From VGCC01 sp044375955 (lineage in GTDB: Bacteria > Actinomycetota > Actinomycetes > S36-B12): 64,000 nt of DNA. This document shows, one piece after another, positions 44,688 through 54,394 of this stretch. Location of the stretch: assembly GCA_044375955.1 (NCBI GenBank), contig JBILLS010000001.1, forward strand, positions 204,599 through 268,598, written 5' to 3'. Under the pieces are notes generated by a model. That model was not told the origin of the DNA, did not search any database, and worked only from the letters and a program-made list of their open reading frames with translations. The position numbers were made by a program, and so were the translations under genes. How positions within the stretch are numbered: position 1 is the first letter of the stretch; each line of letters opens with the position of its first letter.

Positions 44688-45808
44688 CCGAAGATGCTGC
44701 TCATCCACCGGATCAGCAGCCCGTCGTTGGTGGGTTGACCGGCATGGTTGAAGCCCCAGAGCAGGATGAACGCCAGTGCCCCGTAGAGCGGCACCTGCAT
44801 CGGCCTGGTGCGATCCGGCCGGGCCAGAGCGATGAGTGACAGTTGCGCGACCGCCAGGAAGATCCAGCGGCCGTAATCCCAGCCGATGAAGAACAGGGGT
44901 AGGACGGCGACGATCACGATCATGGTGATCAGGCGCTGCCCGGGCAGGAACCGCAGGGCGAAGAATGGAAGGAGGGCGAGTGCGGCCGGGAGCAGGTAGG
45001 CCCAGTACCCGGGGAAGTAGTCGGCCAGTACTCGCGTCATGTCCGATGCGGACATGCCTAGGGCTTCGAGCGCGCCGCCGCAGTCGTTGATGCCGCGTGC
45101 ATTCCACGTTTCGCACACCGCGCGGGCCACGGACGGAGTTCCCGGTCGCAGAATCGCCAGGAGTGCTGCGCCGCCACTGGCAAGGAAGTAGCCACCCACG
45201 ATCAACCAGCCGCGACGCACCTGGGCTGACGTAAGAGCCAGGTACACGAATGCAGGCAGGGTGACCACGAGCGCTTCATGTCCGAAGACCGCGAACGTGA
45301 AGATCGGCAGTGCGATCCACAACGTGAGCGAAGCGTGTCGTGAGCGTGCGCCGAGCGCGGCGATGGCCAACGCGATCAGCGCGATGAGTTCCTTGCGCGT
45401 ATTGCCGTCGGAGTCGAGAGCAGGGAAGAGCAGGAAGGCGGGGGAGAGAACAAGCATCATCCACGCGGGACCTCGCTGAGTCCGCCAGTAGAGGACTCCC
45501 ACCAGGACGTAGAGGGCCGCTGCGAGGAGTGTCTGGGTGAGGACCACCATCGTCAGGGGAGTCGAACCCTCGGGCGTGAAGGCGAGGAACACTTCCCCGG
45601 TCAACCCGCGGCGGACGATCCCCCCGGAGTAGTCGATCAGCCAATCGCCCACCTGCCAGTGGTTGAACGTGGACAACCGTTCCGGAAGTGGGAAGAGGTA
45701 GCCGCGGTAGAAGGCATACAGCAGGCCCGCGAACGTGATCACGGGATATGCGATGGTCTGCACGCGCGCACGCATCGTCCGCGACGCTGTGACGGGTATC
45801 GAGCGCAT
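44684..45808 (-). CDS. polytopic membrane protein of glycan loci (GDWLIDYSGGIVRRG type)
   Basis: 374 aa, about nine hydrophobic segments. The first external loop holds NHWQVGDWLIDYSGGIVRRGLTG (about residues 49-71), a motif I recall from uncharacterised membrane proteins in surface polysaccharide loci. It could be a polymerase or GT-C-like enzyme. Convergent with the Gmd paralogue (4-base overlap) and divergent from the 1220-aa fusion. Function is unassigned. Confidence 0.65.
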   Translation of the reverse strand: MRSIPVTASRTMRARVQTIAYPVITFAGLLYAFYRGYLFPLPERLSTFNHWQVGDWLIDYSGGIVRRGLTGEVFLAFTPEGSTPLTMVVLTQTLLAAALYVLVGVLYWRTQRGPAWMMLVLSPAFLLFPALDSDGNTRKELIALIALAIAALGARSRHASLTLWIALPIFTFAVFGHEALVVTLPAFVYLALTSAQVRRGWLIVGGYFLASGGAALLAILRPGTPSVARAVCETWNARGINDCGGALEALGMSASDMTRVLADYFPGYWAYLLPAALALLPFFALRFLPGQRLITMIVIVAVLPLFFIGWDYGRWIFLAVAQLSLIALARPDRTRPMQVPLYGALAFILLWGFNHAGQPTNDGLLIRWMSSIFG

Positions 45809-45872
45809 CGTTGTACCTGCCTCGCGAGTGTGTGGCCGCAGCCCCCTCGGCGGGTTGGCCTAGCCTACTGAG

Positions 45873-48800
45873 GTGGTCAGCAGGGTTTCCTACGCCCAAA
45901 ATGGCGAGGATGTTCGTCTCTGGCACGCCTTCGGGCCCCGCAGCACGTCATCGACGAACCTCGTGTTCGTCGATGTGGGTGCGAACGAGCCGCGACACAT
46001 GTCCGTCACCGCGGCACTCAGTGACCTTGGCTGGCGCGGCTTGCTGATCGAAGCGGATCCGTTGCTCGCCGAGCGACTGCGCAACGAGCGCCCCCAGGAT
46101 CACGTCGTCGAAGCCGCCGCATCCGATCGATCGGGTGAGATCACGTTCTACCGAGTTCCCGGCACCGGATTGGGCACCCTCGACGCGGTCGAGGCCAACG
46201 CCGCCCGCGATCGTGGCTTCGACGTCTTCGAGGTCCGCGTGCCCACCCGCACCCTCGACGACATCCTGGATGACTACACAGCCATGCTCGGCCCCGACAT
46301 CCACGCGATGACCATCGACGTCGAGGGCGCGGAAGCACAGGTCGTCGCGGGTCTCACCCGCTACCGACCCTGGGTCCTCTGCATCGAGGCGGTGGAACCC
46401 GGAACACCCACGGCCAGCCACCAGCAGTGGGAAGGCGCGGTGCTCGACCATGGGTACCGATACGTGGCCTTCGACGGCATCAACCGTTGGTACGTGGCCG
46501 ACGAACACGCGGATGAGGACGTCGGGATCGACGCGGGAGCACCGACTGGAACCACGATCGCGGAGGCGATCGCCACCCCATTCCACGTCATCGACGCGGG
46601 AGCACACGGCTGGACCACCGTCGACACCGCTCACCTACGGGAGCGTGACAACCGTTCCTACAACCGAGTGGCCTGGCAGCGCGAGCTCACCTGCAACGAC
46701 CTCGCCTCCCGGGTTCCCACGGAGGAATATGAACGGCAGATCCACGAGTTGCGCGCCGCGCTGATCAGCGTGGAAGGCAGCCGTACCTTCGCACTCAGCC
46801 GTAACCTCGCCAAGGTGGCGAAGGCCGTGCGAGCCCCGATCCAGCGATTCATCACCCGTGTCGCCCGTACGCCGTGGGTGACCAGGCAGCGGCACCTGCG
46901 TCACGTGACCGTCAACATGGGCCACCTCACCGACCCCGCCTTTCTGGGGTCGAGCGCGGACCAGCCACCCTCGGACGTCCCAGGAACGATCCCTGGCGTC
47001 TTCACGGAGGCGGATCAGCGCTCCGTCCGAGCGTGGCTCGAAACCCACTCTGAGGACAGCGATGAGCAACTGTTCGCCCGGCTCGACAACAACAACGACG
47101 AACTCGGTCGTCTCCGCGCCGCACTGCGTACGCGGCTCCGTCTCTCAGACGGCGAGCCCGCCGGAACCCGCCCCGGATCCCAGGTGGCCTTCGATGCGCG
47201 GGCGTTGCAGAGCGCTGCCTTTAGTCGCCGGGGGATCGGTCGCTTCGCGGCGGCCGCCCTCGTCGCCTCGCGCCAGGCGGTGGGTGATGACCGGGTCACG
47301 TTGATCGCGGACCCGGGACTCGCTCCGATACCCGAGGAACTGGCCGGGGCATGTCGTCAGGTGCCACGCATCACCCGGGCACAGGTCCGCGAGTTCGGTG
47401 TCGTGATCCAGCCGTCTCCGATGACCCATGCACCGGATCCGTTGATACCTCTCCTCCAGTCCGATGCCTACAGCGTGGCGATCGTCTTCGACTTCATTCC
47501 CCTGCACTATCCCGGCGTCTACCTGCGCAGTGCAGCCGCGAGTGCCGAATACGCCGCCTGCCTGGACGCTTTGCTTGCTTACGACGACTTCCTCTGCATC
47601 TCGCACACCGTCCGTGAGGAGCTCATCCGGATCTGCGAACGGCGTGGCCGTCCGGCGCCCAGCACTGCGGTCGCCTGGCCCCGAGGGACTATCGCGAATA
47701 CCCGAGCTGCTCATTCCTCTCGCGGCATAGAAGGAAAACGAAAGCATGCGACCGGCCCGATAGTCGTCGTCACCGGTGACGATGCTCGCAAGAACACATT
47801 CGGTGGGCTGGCCGGCGTCGCCGCGGCAACCTCGAACCTTCCTCTCCGCGATGTGGTGGTGCTCGGCATGTCCGGACACAACGATCGCGTGCACCACTGG
47901 TCCATCGCCGCTGCGATGCGTCCCGGTGAAGCGCGCACCGCGCAGCGACTCACTGAGGACGAGATGGTCACCCTGCTGGGCTCGGCCGCGTGCGTGGTGG
48001 TGCCCACCTTCGACGAGGGCCTTTCCCTTCCGGTGATCGAGGCGGCCGCCCAGGGCGTCCCGGTGGTGGTCTCGGACATTCCGGCGCACCGGGAACTCGT
48101 GGGACGCGGAGCGTTCTCCGCTGACCCCCGCAGTCCCCGCAGCCTCGCGCGCGCGGTCCGCCGTGCGCGGCGGGATCGTTCGATCGCACAACGCCAATGG
48201 CAACGACTCCAGCACCACCGCCATGTGGATCTTGAGGACGCGATCACGACTCGACTCCGCGCGCACTCGACATCCCCGATCACCACGGGGGACACCGCCG
48301 CGATGCCCTCGCCGACCGACAGCCCGCGTCTGCGGGTCGCCCTGGCCACCCCGTGGCCACCGCAGCGGTCCGGTGTCGCGGATTACACGGCGGCCACCGG
48401 CCGCGCCCTGGCTCGCCTGAGTGACGTCACGGTGTTCACCACCGCCGATGCGCGGCTCGACTTTGCGGGCGAGGACCGCGATATCCGCGGACAACGATCA
48501 ATCGAGGAGTTCCTCGCCGATCCCGAGGGCGTCGCCGCCGACTTCGACGTCGTCGTCGCCGTGGTGGGCAACAGCCACTTTCACCTGCCCTTCATCGACC
48601 TCGCCCGCAACGTGGGATGCGTCGTCATCGCGCACGACACCCGGATGAGCGAGTTCTACCTCGCCCTGCGCGGCCCCGGGGGTCTCGCGAACCTCATGCT
48701 GCACAGTGCCGATCCCTCGGCACCGAAGTCCATCACGCCACCCATCGATCACCAGGTGGATGACATGCGGCTGTTGCAGAACGCGGCTCTTTGGGAGATC

Positions 48801-49535
48801 GCCCGGCGCGCCCACACCCTCGTGCTGCACTCGCCCACCTCGGCGCAGCGGATCGCAGACCAAACTGATGTATCGCCGGTGGTGCTCACCTTCGCTAACT
48901 ATCGCGCGCCTGCGAATGGGGATCTCGACCCCGCCGCACGCGCGGCAGCCCGCGCGCGACTGGGTCTGGTCGCCGAAGGTGACGACGTGATCCAGCTGGG
49001 AACCTTCGGGTTCGTGGACACCCGCACTAAGCAGATCGACTCGGTTCTCGAAGCCGCAGGCTGGTTGACCCAGTGGGGTCACGCGGTCCGGCTGACCGTG
49101 GTGGGCTCGGCACCACCCGAGCTCGAAAAGGAACTGCGGGAACGCGCTGGTGAACTTGCCCTCGAGGGATTTGAAGTGACCGGCTACCAGGACGAGGAGC
49201 ACTACCGCGACTGGTTGCTCGCGGTCGACCTCGGGGTGCAGTTGCGGGTGAGCCCCTACCTCGGTGTCAGTGGACCGCTATCCGACCTGGCGGCCGTGGG
49301 CACACCCGCGGTCGGCTCAGCAGGATTGTGCGCGGACGTGGACACACCCGGGTTCATTGAACCGCTCCCCGACGTGGTCAGCCCCGTCATGCTTGCCGAA
49401 GCGATCGAGCGAGCCCTCGCCTCGCCGATGCCCTGGCCGGAGCGGGACCGCCTGCGCCGCGAATACCTCGACACCCACTCCGCCGAGCGGTATGCCGAGG
49501 AACTGCTCCGTGTGCTTCACCAGGCGGCACGATGA
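45873..49535 (+). CDS. trifunctional fusion: FkbM methyltransferase + two GT4 domains
   Basis: 1220 aa from GTG 45873. Module 1 (about 1-200) is a FkbM-type SAM methyltransferase: SYAQNGEDV, FVDVGAN (32-38) and MTIDVEGAEAQVV. A linker of about 240 residues carries a helix like the TAPLR-type tails (SRTFALSRNLAKVAKAVRAP). Module 2 (about 440-790) is GT-B, with FDEGLSLPVIEAAAQGV at about 713. Module 3 (about 815-1220) is a second GT-B with PPQRSGVADYT and SPYLGVSGPLSDLAAVGTP. M811 could restart module 3. It probably extends and methylates, perhaps caps, a chain. Overlaps the SpsF gene by ATGA. Confidence 0.82.
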   Translation: MVSRVSYAQNGEDVRLWHAFGPRSTSSTNLVFVDVGANEPRHMSVTAALSDLGWRGLLIEADPLLAERLRNERPQDHVVEAAASDRSGEITFYRVPGTGLGTLDAVEANAARDRGFDVFEVRVPTRTLDDILDDYTAMLGPDIHAMTIDVEGAEAQVVAGLTRYRPWVLCIEAVEPGTPTASHQQWEGAVLDHGYRYVAFDGINRWYVADEHADEDVGIDAGAPTGTTIAEAIATPFHVIDAGAHGWTTVDTAHLRERDNRSYNRVAWQRELTCNDLASRVPTEEYERQIHELRAALISVEGSRTFALSRNLAKVAKAVRAPIQRFITRVARTPWVTRQRHLRHVTVNMGHLTDPAFLGSSADQPPSDVPGTIPGVFTEADQRSVRAWLETHSEDSDEQLFARLDNNNDELGRLRAALRTRLRLSDGEPAGTRPGSQVAFDARALQSAAFSRRGIGRFAAAALVASRQAVGDDRVTLIADPGLAPIPEELAGACRQVPRITRAQVREFGVVIQPSPMTHAPDPLIPLLQSDAYSVAIVFDFIPLHYPGVYLRSAAASAEYAACLDALLAYDDFLCISHTVREELIRICERRGRPAPSTAVAWPRGTIANTRAAHSSRGIEGKRKHATGPIVVVTGDDARKNTFGGLAGVAAATSNLPLRDVVVLGMSGHNDRVHHWSIAAAMRPGEARTAQRLTEDEMVTLLGSAACVVVPTFDEGLSLPVIEAAAQGVPVVVSDIPAHRELVGRGAFSADPRSPRSLARAVRRARRDRSIAQRQWQRLQHHRHVDLEDAITTRLRAHSTSPITTGDTAAMPSPTDSPRLRVALATPWPPQRSGVADYTAATGRALARLSDVTVFTTADARLDFAGEDRDIRGQRSIEEFLADPEGVAADFDVVVAVVGNSHFHLPFIDLARNVGCVVIAHDTRMSEFYLALRGPGGLANLMLHSADPSAPKSITPPIDHQVDDMRLLQNAALWEIARRAHTLVLHSPTSAQRIADQTDVSPVVLTFANYRAPANGDLDPAARAAARARLGLVAEGDDVIQLGTFGFVDTRTKQIDSVLEAAGWLTQWGHAVRLTVVGSAPPELEKELRERAGELALEGFEVTGYQDEEHYRDWLLAVDLGVQLRVSPYLGVSGPLSDLAAVGTPAVGSAGLCADVDTPGFIEPLPDVVSPVMLAEAIERALASPMPWPERDRLRREYLDTHSAERYAEELLRVLHQAAR

Positions 49536-50293
49536 CCATCCTCGTCATCGTGCAGGCGCGCATGTCTTCGAGCCGGCTCCCCGGGAAAGTCCTCGAACCT
49601 GTGGCTGGCGCACCCATGATCGTGCAACAGCTCGCCCGCGTCGCCCGCGCGCGTCTTATCGACGACATCGTCGTCGCCACGTCCACCGATCCCGGCGATG
49701 ACCGGCTGGTCCAGACCGTGCAGCAGGCCGGCTACCGCGTGCACCGTGGATCACTGCAGGATGTCCTCGGACGTTTCCTCGAGGTACTCGACACCGACCA
49801 ACCCGACGTGATCGTTCGCATCACCGCGGACTGCCCCCTGATCTCACCCACGGTCATCGACTCCGTCATCGCCGCCTTCACGGACACAGGGGTCGACTAC
49901 GCCAGTAACACGCTCACCCCCACCTACCCCGACGGACTCGATGTGGAAGTTGTGCGCGCCACCGCGTTGCGCCAGCTCGCGCGGCAGACCCTCGACGCTG
50001 ACGAGCACGAACACGTCACCCTCGGCATCTATCGACGCCCTGAGGAATTCACCCTCCACGCGGTCACCTCGAGCCCCGACAACTCGAATCTGCGCTGGAC
50101 CGTGGACACCCCGGAGGATCTGGCTTTCGTCCGGTGGGTCTTCGATCGATTGCACTCGACCGACTTCGACTACGCCGACGTCCTCGCCCTGCTCGCACAG
50201 CACCCCGACAGGACTCGCACAGCCGCAGACGGGCTGCGCAACGCAGCACTCGCCGGCAAGGACACTGGCACCATGCGGAGCGTGACGCCATGA
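49532..50293 (+). CDS. SpsF-type cytidylyltransferase
   Basis: 253 aa. The start VIVQARMSSSRLPGKVLEPVAG matches the nucleotide-binding signature of SpsF/NeuA-like transferases; VRITADCPLISP (about residues 94-105) is the metal-binding segment. SpsF-type proteins are found in polysaccharide loci and are thought to make activated sugars from CTP, often without a proven substrate. No sialic, legionaminic, pseudaminic or Kdo pathway genes are present here, so the substrate remains open. Coupled to the fusion gene upstream and 10 bases from the next GT4. Confidence 0.75.
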   Translation: MTILVIVQARMSSSRLPGKVLEPVAGAPMIVQQLARVARARLIDDIVVATSTDPGDDRLVQTVQQAGYRVHRGSLQDVLGRFLEVLDTDQPDVIVRITADCPLISPTVIDSVIAAFTDTGVDYASNTLTPTYPDGLDVEVVRATALRQLARQTLDADEHEHVTLGIYRRPEEFTLHAVTSSPDNSNLRWTVDTPEDLAFVRWVFDRLHSTDFDYADVLALLAQHPDRTRTAADGLRNAALAGKDTGTMRSVTP

Positions 50294-50303
50294 AGGCCAC
50301 GCC

Positions 50304-51434
50304 ATGACCCACGTCGGCATCGACATTGAACAATTCGTGCGCGATCCCTACGGCACCGGCATCCAGCGTGTTTTGCAGTACCTCGCACTCGAATGGCCGC
50401 AGGACGGTCCCACCGCCCAATTCGTCGCGCCCCACCGAGACGGACATCTGCTCCTCACCCCGGAGCAGGTCGCACCCATCCTCGGTGTCCCGTTCGCGGG
50501 GCTCCCCGGTGACGTCCGGGCGAACGTCCAGATGGCTCTTGCTGCCGCGGAGGGACCCGTGGTGCCTCCGGGGACGCTGCTCAGCCTCTTCCACACCTGG
50601 CTGCTGCCCGAGGTGACCTACCAGCCCGAGATCCTGGCGCGCGCGCGGATGTTCGCCGCATGTATGCCGCTGGCGATGATCGGTTACGACGCCCTCCCGA
50701 TGACACACCCGGAGAACTACCGATTCCCACCGGGAACAGCCGCACGTGTGAGCGAGTACTTCCGGCTCCTCGCCACAGCCGATGCCGTTGTCTGCATCTC
50801 GGACTTCGCCCGCGCATCACTCTGGGATCGGCTTCGTCGCGATCGCAGTCGCACCACGACCGTGGCGCACCCGGGCGGTGACCATGTCATCGTCGAGCAT
50901 CCCCGCGCTCAGACCTCGAATCAGCCGATGATCCTCCGCGTGGGAACGCTCGAAGCACGCAAGCTGCCACTCGAAACCGTCGACGCGTGTCGGGCCATGG
51001 CCGACCAGGGTTGGCAGGGTCGCATGGTCCTGATCGGTCGCCCCTCTGCATCGGATCCAGCAATCAATGCGGCCGTCGACGCTGCAGCGAACGCGGGAAT
51101 AGGTCTCACCTGGATCCAGGACGCGAGCGACGACGATGTCCAACACCACCTGAGCGACGCCAGCCTTTTCCTCTCCCTGGGAACCGAGGGGTACGGGATA
51201 CCGGTGCTTGAAGCCCTGGGGCGAGGTGTCCCTGTCGTCTACGACGGGATCCAGCCGGCGGCCGAATTGATGGATGGCAAGGGGGCCAGCAGGATCGACT
51301 CGAGAGACACCCACACGCTCGCGCGGGGCCTGATCGACGCATGTCGACAGCGTGATGTGCTCGCATCTGCGATCGATCCCACCGCGATACCCACCTGGCG
51401 AGATTTCGTGCGCGGTGTTGTCAGCGCCCTCTGA
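50304..51434 (+). CDS. GT4 glycosyltransferase
   Basis: 376 aa. The N-terminus GIDIEQFVRDPYGTGIQRVLQYLA is the acceptor half of a GT4 subgroup also represented by the protein at 22983. VVCISDFARASL leads to the donor half, with ILRVGTLEARKLPLETV and LFLSLGTEGYGIPVLEALGRG (about residues 290-312, containing E-x7-E). Cytosolic. Part of the rightward operon running from 45873. Confidence 0.83.
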   Translation: MTHVGIDIEQFVRDPYGTGIQRVLQYLALEWPQDGPTAQFVAPHRDGHLLLTPEQVAPILGVPFAGLPGDVRANVQMALAAAEGPVVPPGTLLSLFHTWLLPEVTYQPEILARARMFAACMPLAMIGYDALPMTHPENYRFPPGTAARVSEYFRLLATADAVVCISDFARASLWDRLRRDRSRTTTVAHPGGDHVIVEHPRAQTSNQPMILRVGTLEARKLPLETVDACRAMADQGWQGRMVLIGRPSASDPAINAAVDAAANAGIGLTWIQDASDDDVQHHLSDASLFLSLGTEGYGIPVLEALGRGVPVVYDGIQPAAELMDGKGASRIDSRDTHTLARGLIDACRQRDVLASAIDPTAIPTWRDFVRGVVSAL

Positions 51435-51465
51435 GCACGGGACGAGTGGACTACCGTGGGCTTCC

Positions 51466-52191
51466 GTGAGGCCTGCGCGCACCCTCGTGGCCATCCCGGC
51501 ATGGAACGAGGAGGAATCCATCGTCGATGTCATCATGAAGGTGCGCACCCACCAACCCGGAGCCGACGTCCTCGTGGTCGATGACGGGTCCACCGACCTC
51601 ACCGCCTTCCGGGCCCGTAAGGCTGGTGCCACGGTGATCTCTCTGCCATTCAACGTGGGTGTGGGCGGTGCGATGCGCACCGCATTCCTCTTCGCGCAAC
51701 GCGAGGGCTACCAAGCCCTCGTACAGGTCGATGCCGACGGGCAGCACGACCCGGCGGACCTCGAGCGTGTGCTGAACGGCCTATCTGATGCGGACATCGT
51801 GGTAGGTACGCGGTTCCACCCCGAGTCGATGTACTTCGTGGGCGGACCTCGCCGTTGGGCCATGGTGCTGCTGAGTAAAGCGCTGAGCTTCATGAACAAA
51901 GGCACCATCTCCGATCCCACGTCGGGTTTCCGAGCTGCAGGTCCACGCGCCATTGCGCTCTTCGCGGTCGACTACCCAGCGGACTACCTGGGCGACACGG
52001 TCGGGTCGCTTGCCACCGCGATCCGTAAGGGACTCGTCATCCGGGAGACTCCGGTGACGATGTATTTCCGACAGCACGGCCGCCCCAGCAAGAACGCGGT
52101 GTGGTCCGCGCTCTACCTTGGCCGCGCATCCCTGGCGATCGTCGCCACCGGACTCAAAGGTGACCAATCTGGCAAGCGGGACATGGCATGA
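51466..52191 (+). CDS. GT2 polyprenyl-phosphate sugar synthase-like (DPM1/GtrB type)
   Basis: 241 aa from GTG 51466. VAIPAWNEEESIVDVI, VLVVDDGSTD, VQVDADGQHDP and SDPTSGFRAAGPRA are motifs of dolichol-phosphate mannosyltransferase-like GT2 enzymes, which charge polyprenyl phosphate for use by GT-C enzymes outside the membrane. Several GT-C-like proteins occur in this locus. It is paired with the following DUF2304 gene (ATGA overlap), as often seen. Confidence 0.87.
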   Translation: MRPARTLVAIPAWNEEESIVDVIMKVRTHQPGADVLVVDDGSTDLTAFRARKAGATVISLPFNVGVGGAMRTAFLFAQREGYQALVQVDADGQHDPADLERVLNGLSDADIVVGTRFHPESMYFVGGPRRWAMVLLSKALSFMNKGTISDPTSGFRAAGPRAIALFAVDYPADYLGDTVGSLATAIRKGLVIRETPVTMYFRQHGRPSKNAVWSALYLGRASLAIVATGLKGDQSGKRDMA

Positions 52192-52544
52192 CCCCCAACG
52201 TCCTCGCTGGTCTCACCGCCATCGTCACCTTCGTGTTCGTCTTCTACCTCTTACGACGCGGCATCCTCCGGGAGAAGTACGCGGTGCTCTGGCTGTTCTT
52301 CTCGGGCGCGGCCCTGTTCTTCGCAATCTTCCCGGGAGCACTGGACTGGATCAGCGCCAGGATCGGTGTTGCAACGCCGGTCAACCTCCTCTTTTTCACA
52401 ACTGTTGTGCTGTTGGTCCTGGTCAGCGTGCAGCTCAGTTACGAATTGAGCCGGCACGAGATGAGGATCCGGCGCCTTGCCGAGGAGAGCGCACTCCTGC
52501 AACAGCAGATCGACGAGCTTCGTGAGCGCGATGACCGTCGGTGA
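52188..52544 (+). CDS. DUF2304 small membrane protein
   Basis: 118 aa with three transmembrane segments (about residues 5-22, 34-52 and 66-84) and a C-terminal coiled coil of about 30 residues. The pattern REKYAVLWLFFSGAALFFAIFP is characteristic of DUF2304, which commonly follows DPM1-like GT2 genes and may help membrane localisation or flipping of the polyprenyl-sugar. It overlaps the next gene by 14 bases. Confidence 0.85.
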   Translation: MTPNVLAGLTAIVTFVFVFYLLRRGILREKYAVLWLFFSGAALFFAIFPGALDWISARIGVATPVNLLFFTTVVLLVLVSVQLSYELSRHEMRIRRLAEESALLQQQIDELRERDDRR

Positions 52545-53448
52545 ACCGATCCTGGTCATCGCCTTCAACCGCCCCGACCATCTCACCGTCCTTCTCGACC
52601 GGTTGCGCGAGGTAAGGGCCGAGAACATCTACGTCTCCGTCGACGGACCGCGGGGAGAGAAGGACACAGCTGCGGTCGCGCAATGCCGAGCACTGGTGGC
52701 GGGAATCGACTGGACGCCGAATGTCACCCACGTGTTCCGGGAACACAACCTCGGCTGTGGTCGGGGAGTCACCGCTGCCATCACCTGGTTCTTCGAGCAC
52801 GTGGAGCGCGGGATCATTCTCGAAGACGACGTGATCCCCGTACCCACGTTCTTCCCCTTTTGCACGGAGCTCTTGGATCGCTACGCGAACGACGAGCGGG
52901 TGTTCGCGGTCTCCGGATGCAATCCGGTGCCTCCGGAAGGCCTGTCTGATCCGTCCGCGGCCTACCGCTTCGCGCAGGTCACCCACGTGTGGGGCTGGGC
53001 CACGTGGCGACGGGCCTGGAATAGCTTCTCCCTCAGCCTGGACGGCTGGCCCCGGCAGTTGTCGATCCCCCGGTGGTGGGATGCCACCGGGCGCAGCGTG
53101 GCCGGGATGCTGTTCTGGGCGGGGAATTTCGAAGCTGTCCGCCGGCGTGAGGTCGACACTTGGGACTATCCGCTGAACTTCACCAGTATGAAGACAGGCC
53201 AGTTGACAGCTACGAGCAACGTCAACCTCGTGAGCAACATCGGGTTCGGTGCCGGCGCGACCCACACCCACGAGGGTGATGCAGACCTGATGCCGGTGGG
53301 GGAGGCCCGGCTCCCCACGCTGCCGATACCGGTCGCGGTGGATCGCACCGCGGAACGCTGGACGATGCGGCACCACTGGAATGCCACCTATCTCGGTACG
53401 CTCGACCGGCTCCGCAGACTTGTCGCTCAGAAGGGAGGTACACGATGA
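52531..53448 (+). CDS. GT2-like glycosyltransferase (HlpA-like)
   Basis: 305 aa from ATG 52531. GEPILVIAFNRPDHLTVLLDRL, YVSVDGPRGEKD, GIILEDDVIPVPTFFPFC (about residues 94-111) and VWGWATWRRAW match a GT-A subfamily seen in polysaccharide loci; the E-D-D is the metal site. Overlaps DUF2304 by 14 bases and the UXS gene by 4. Donor unknown; UDP-xylose is possible given the next gene. Confidence 0.8.
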   Translation: MTVGEPILVIAFNRPDHLTVLLDRLREVRAENIYVSVDGPRGEKDTAAVAQCRALVAGIDWTPNVTHVFREHNLGCGRGVTAAITWFFEHVERGIILEDDVIPVPTFFPFCTELLDRYANDERVFAVSGCNPVPPEGLSDPSAAYRFAQVTHVWGWATWRRAWNSFSLSLDGWPRQLSIPRWWDATGRSVAGMLFWAGNFEAVRRREVDTWDYPLNFTSMKTGQLTATSNVNLVSNIGFGAGATHTHEGDADLMPVGEARLPTLPIPVAVDRTAERWTMRHHWNATYLGTLDRLRRLVAQKGGTR

Positions 53449-54392
53449 CCCTGAGTCGAGGTCGCGTCCTGGTGACGGGTGGCGCCGGGTTCATCGGCTC
53501 CCACCTGTGCGATCGGCTTCTCGCCGACGGGTACGACGTTCTCTGCGTGGACAATTACTACTCGTCCACGAAAGACAATGTCGCGCATCTGCTCGACCAT
53601 CCGCGCTTCGAACTTCTCCGTCATGACGTCACGTTCCCGCTCTACGTGGAGGTCGATGAGATCTATCACCTCGCGTGCCCCGCGAGCCCGATTCACTACC
53701 AACGCGACCCGGTCCAGACCACCAAGACCGCAGTGCACGGATCCATCAACATGCTCGGTCTGGCCAAGCGCACTGGAGCCCGCATCCTCTTGACCTCCAC
53801 GTCCGAGGTGTACGGCGATCCCCTCGTCCATCCCCAGACTGAGGAGTACTGGGGCAACGTCAATCCGATCGGTCCGCGCGCCTGCTACGACGAAGGCAAG
53901 CGTGCGGCCGAGACGCTGTTCTTCGACTATCGCCGCCAGCATGACCTGCCTATCAAGGTGGTGCGCCTGTTCAACACCTACGGTCCGCGCATGCACCCGC
54001 GCGATGGCCGCGTGGTGTCGAACTTCATCGTCAACGCGCTGCAAAACACGCCCCTCCCGGTCTACGGGGACGGGTCCCAAACCCGATCCTTCTGCTACGT
54101 GGACGACCTCATCGATGCGCTCGTTGCCATGATGGCAACTCCCGAGGACGTCACCGGACCCATCAACCTCGGCAATCCGGGTGAGTTCACGATCGCCGAA
54201 TTGGCCGATCTCGTCATCGAGCAGACCGGGTCCACGGGCGGTATCGAGTACCTCCCGTTGCCCACCGACGACCCGGTTCGGCGCCAGCCCGACATCACCC
54301 GCGCCAAGGAAGCGTTGGGCTGGGCGCCGACGATCCCGCTAGCGGAGGGGTTGACCCGGACCATCCAGCACTTCCGCTCCCTGGCGCTCTAG
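53445..54392 (+). CDS. uxs: UDP-glucuronate decarboxylase (UDP-xylose synthase)
   Basis: 315 aa SDR. Motifs are VTGGAGFIGSHL (NAD), LACPASPIHYQRDP, STSEVYGDP (catalytic Thr/Ser and Glu), YDEGKR (Tyr and Lys) and RLFNTYGPRM. The ACPASPIHYQ and YDEGKR signatures are typical of UXS, which converts UDP-glucuronate to UDP-xylose through a 4-keto intermediate. It supplies a pentose to the glycan. Followed two bases later by a large membrane protein gene. Confidence 0.9.
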   Translation: MTLSRGRVLVTGGAGFIGSHLCDRLLADGYDVLCVDNYYSSTKDNVAHLLDHPRFELLRHDVTFPLYVEVDEIYHLACPASPIHYQRDPVQTTKTAVHGSINMLGLAKRTGARILLTSTSEVYGDPLVHPQTEEYWGNVNPIGPRACYDEGKRAAETLFFDYRRQHDLPIKVVRLFNTYGPRMHPRDGRVVSNFIVNALQNTPLPVYGDGSQTRSFCYVDDLIDALVAMMATPEDVTGPINLGNPGEFTIAELADLVIEQTGSTGGIEYLPLPTDDPVRRQPDITRAKEALGWAPTIPLAEGLTRTIQHFRSLAL

Positions 54393-54394
54393 CC

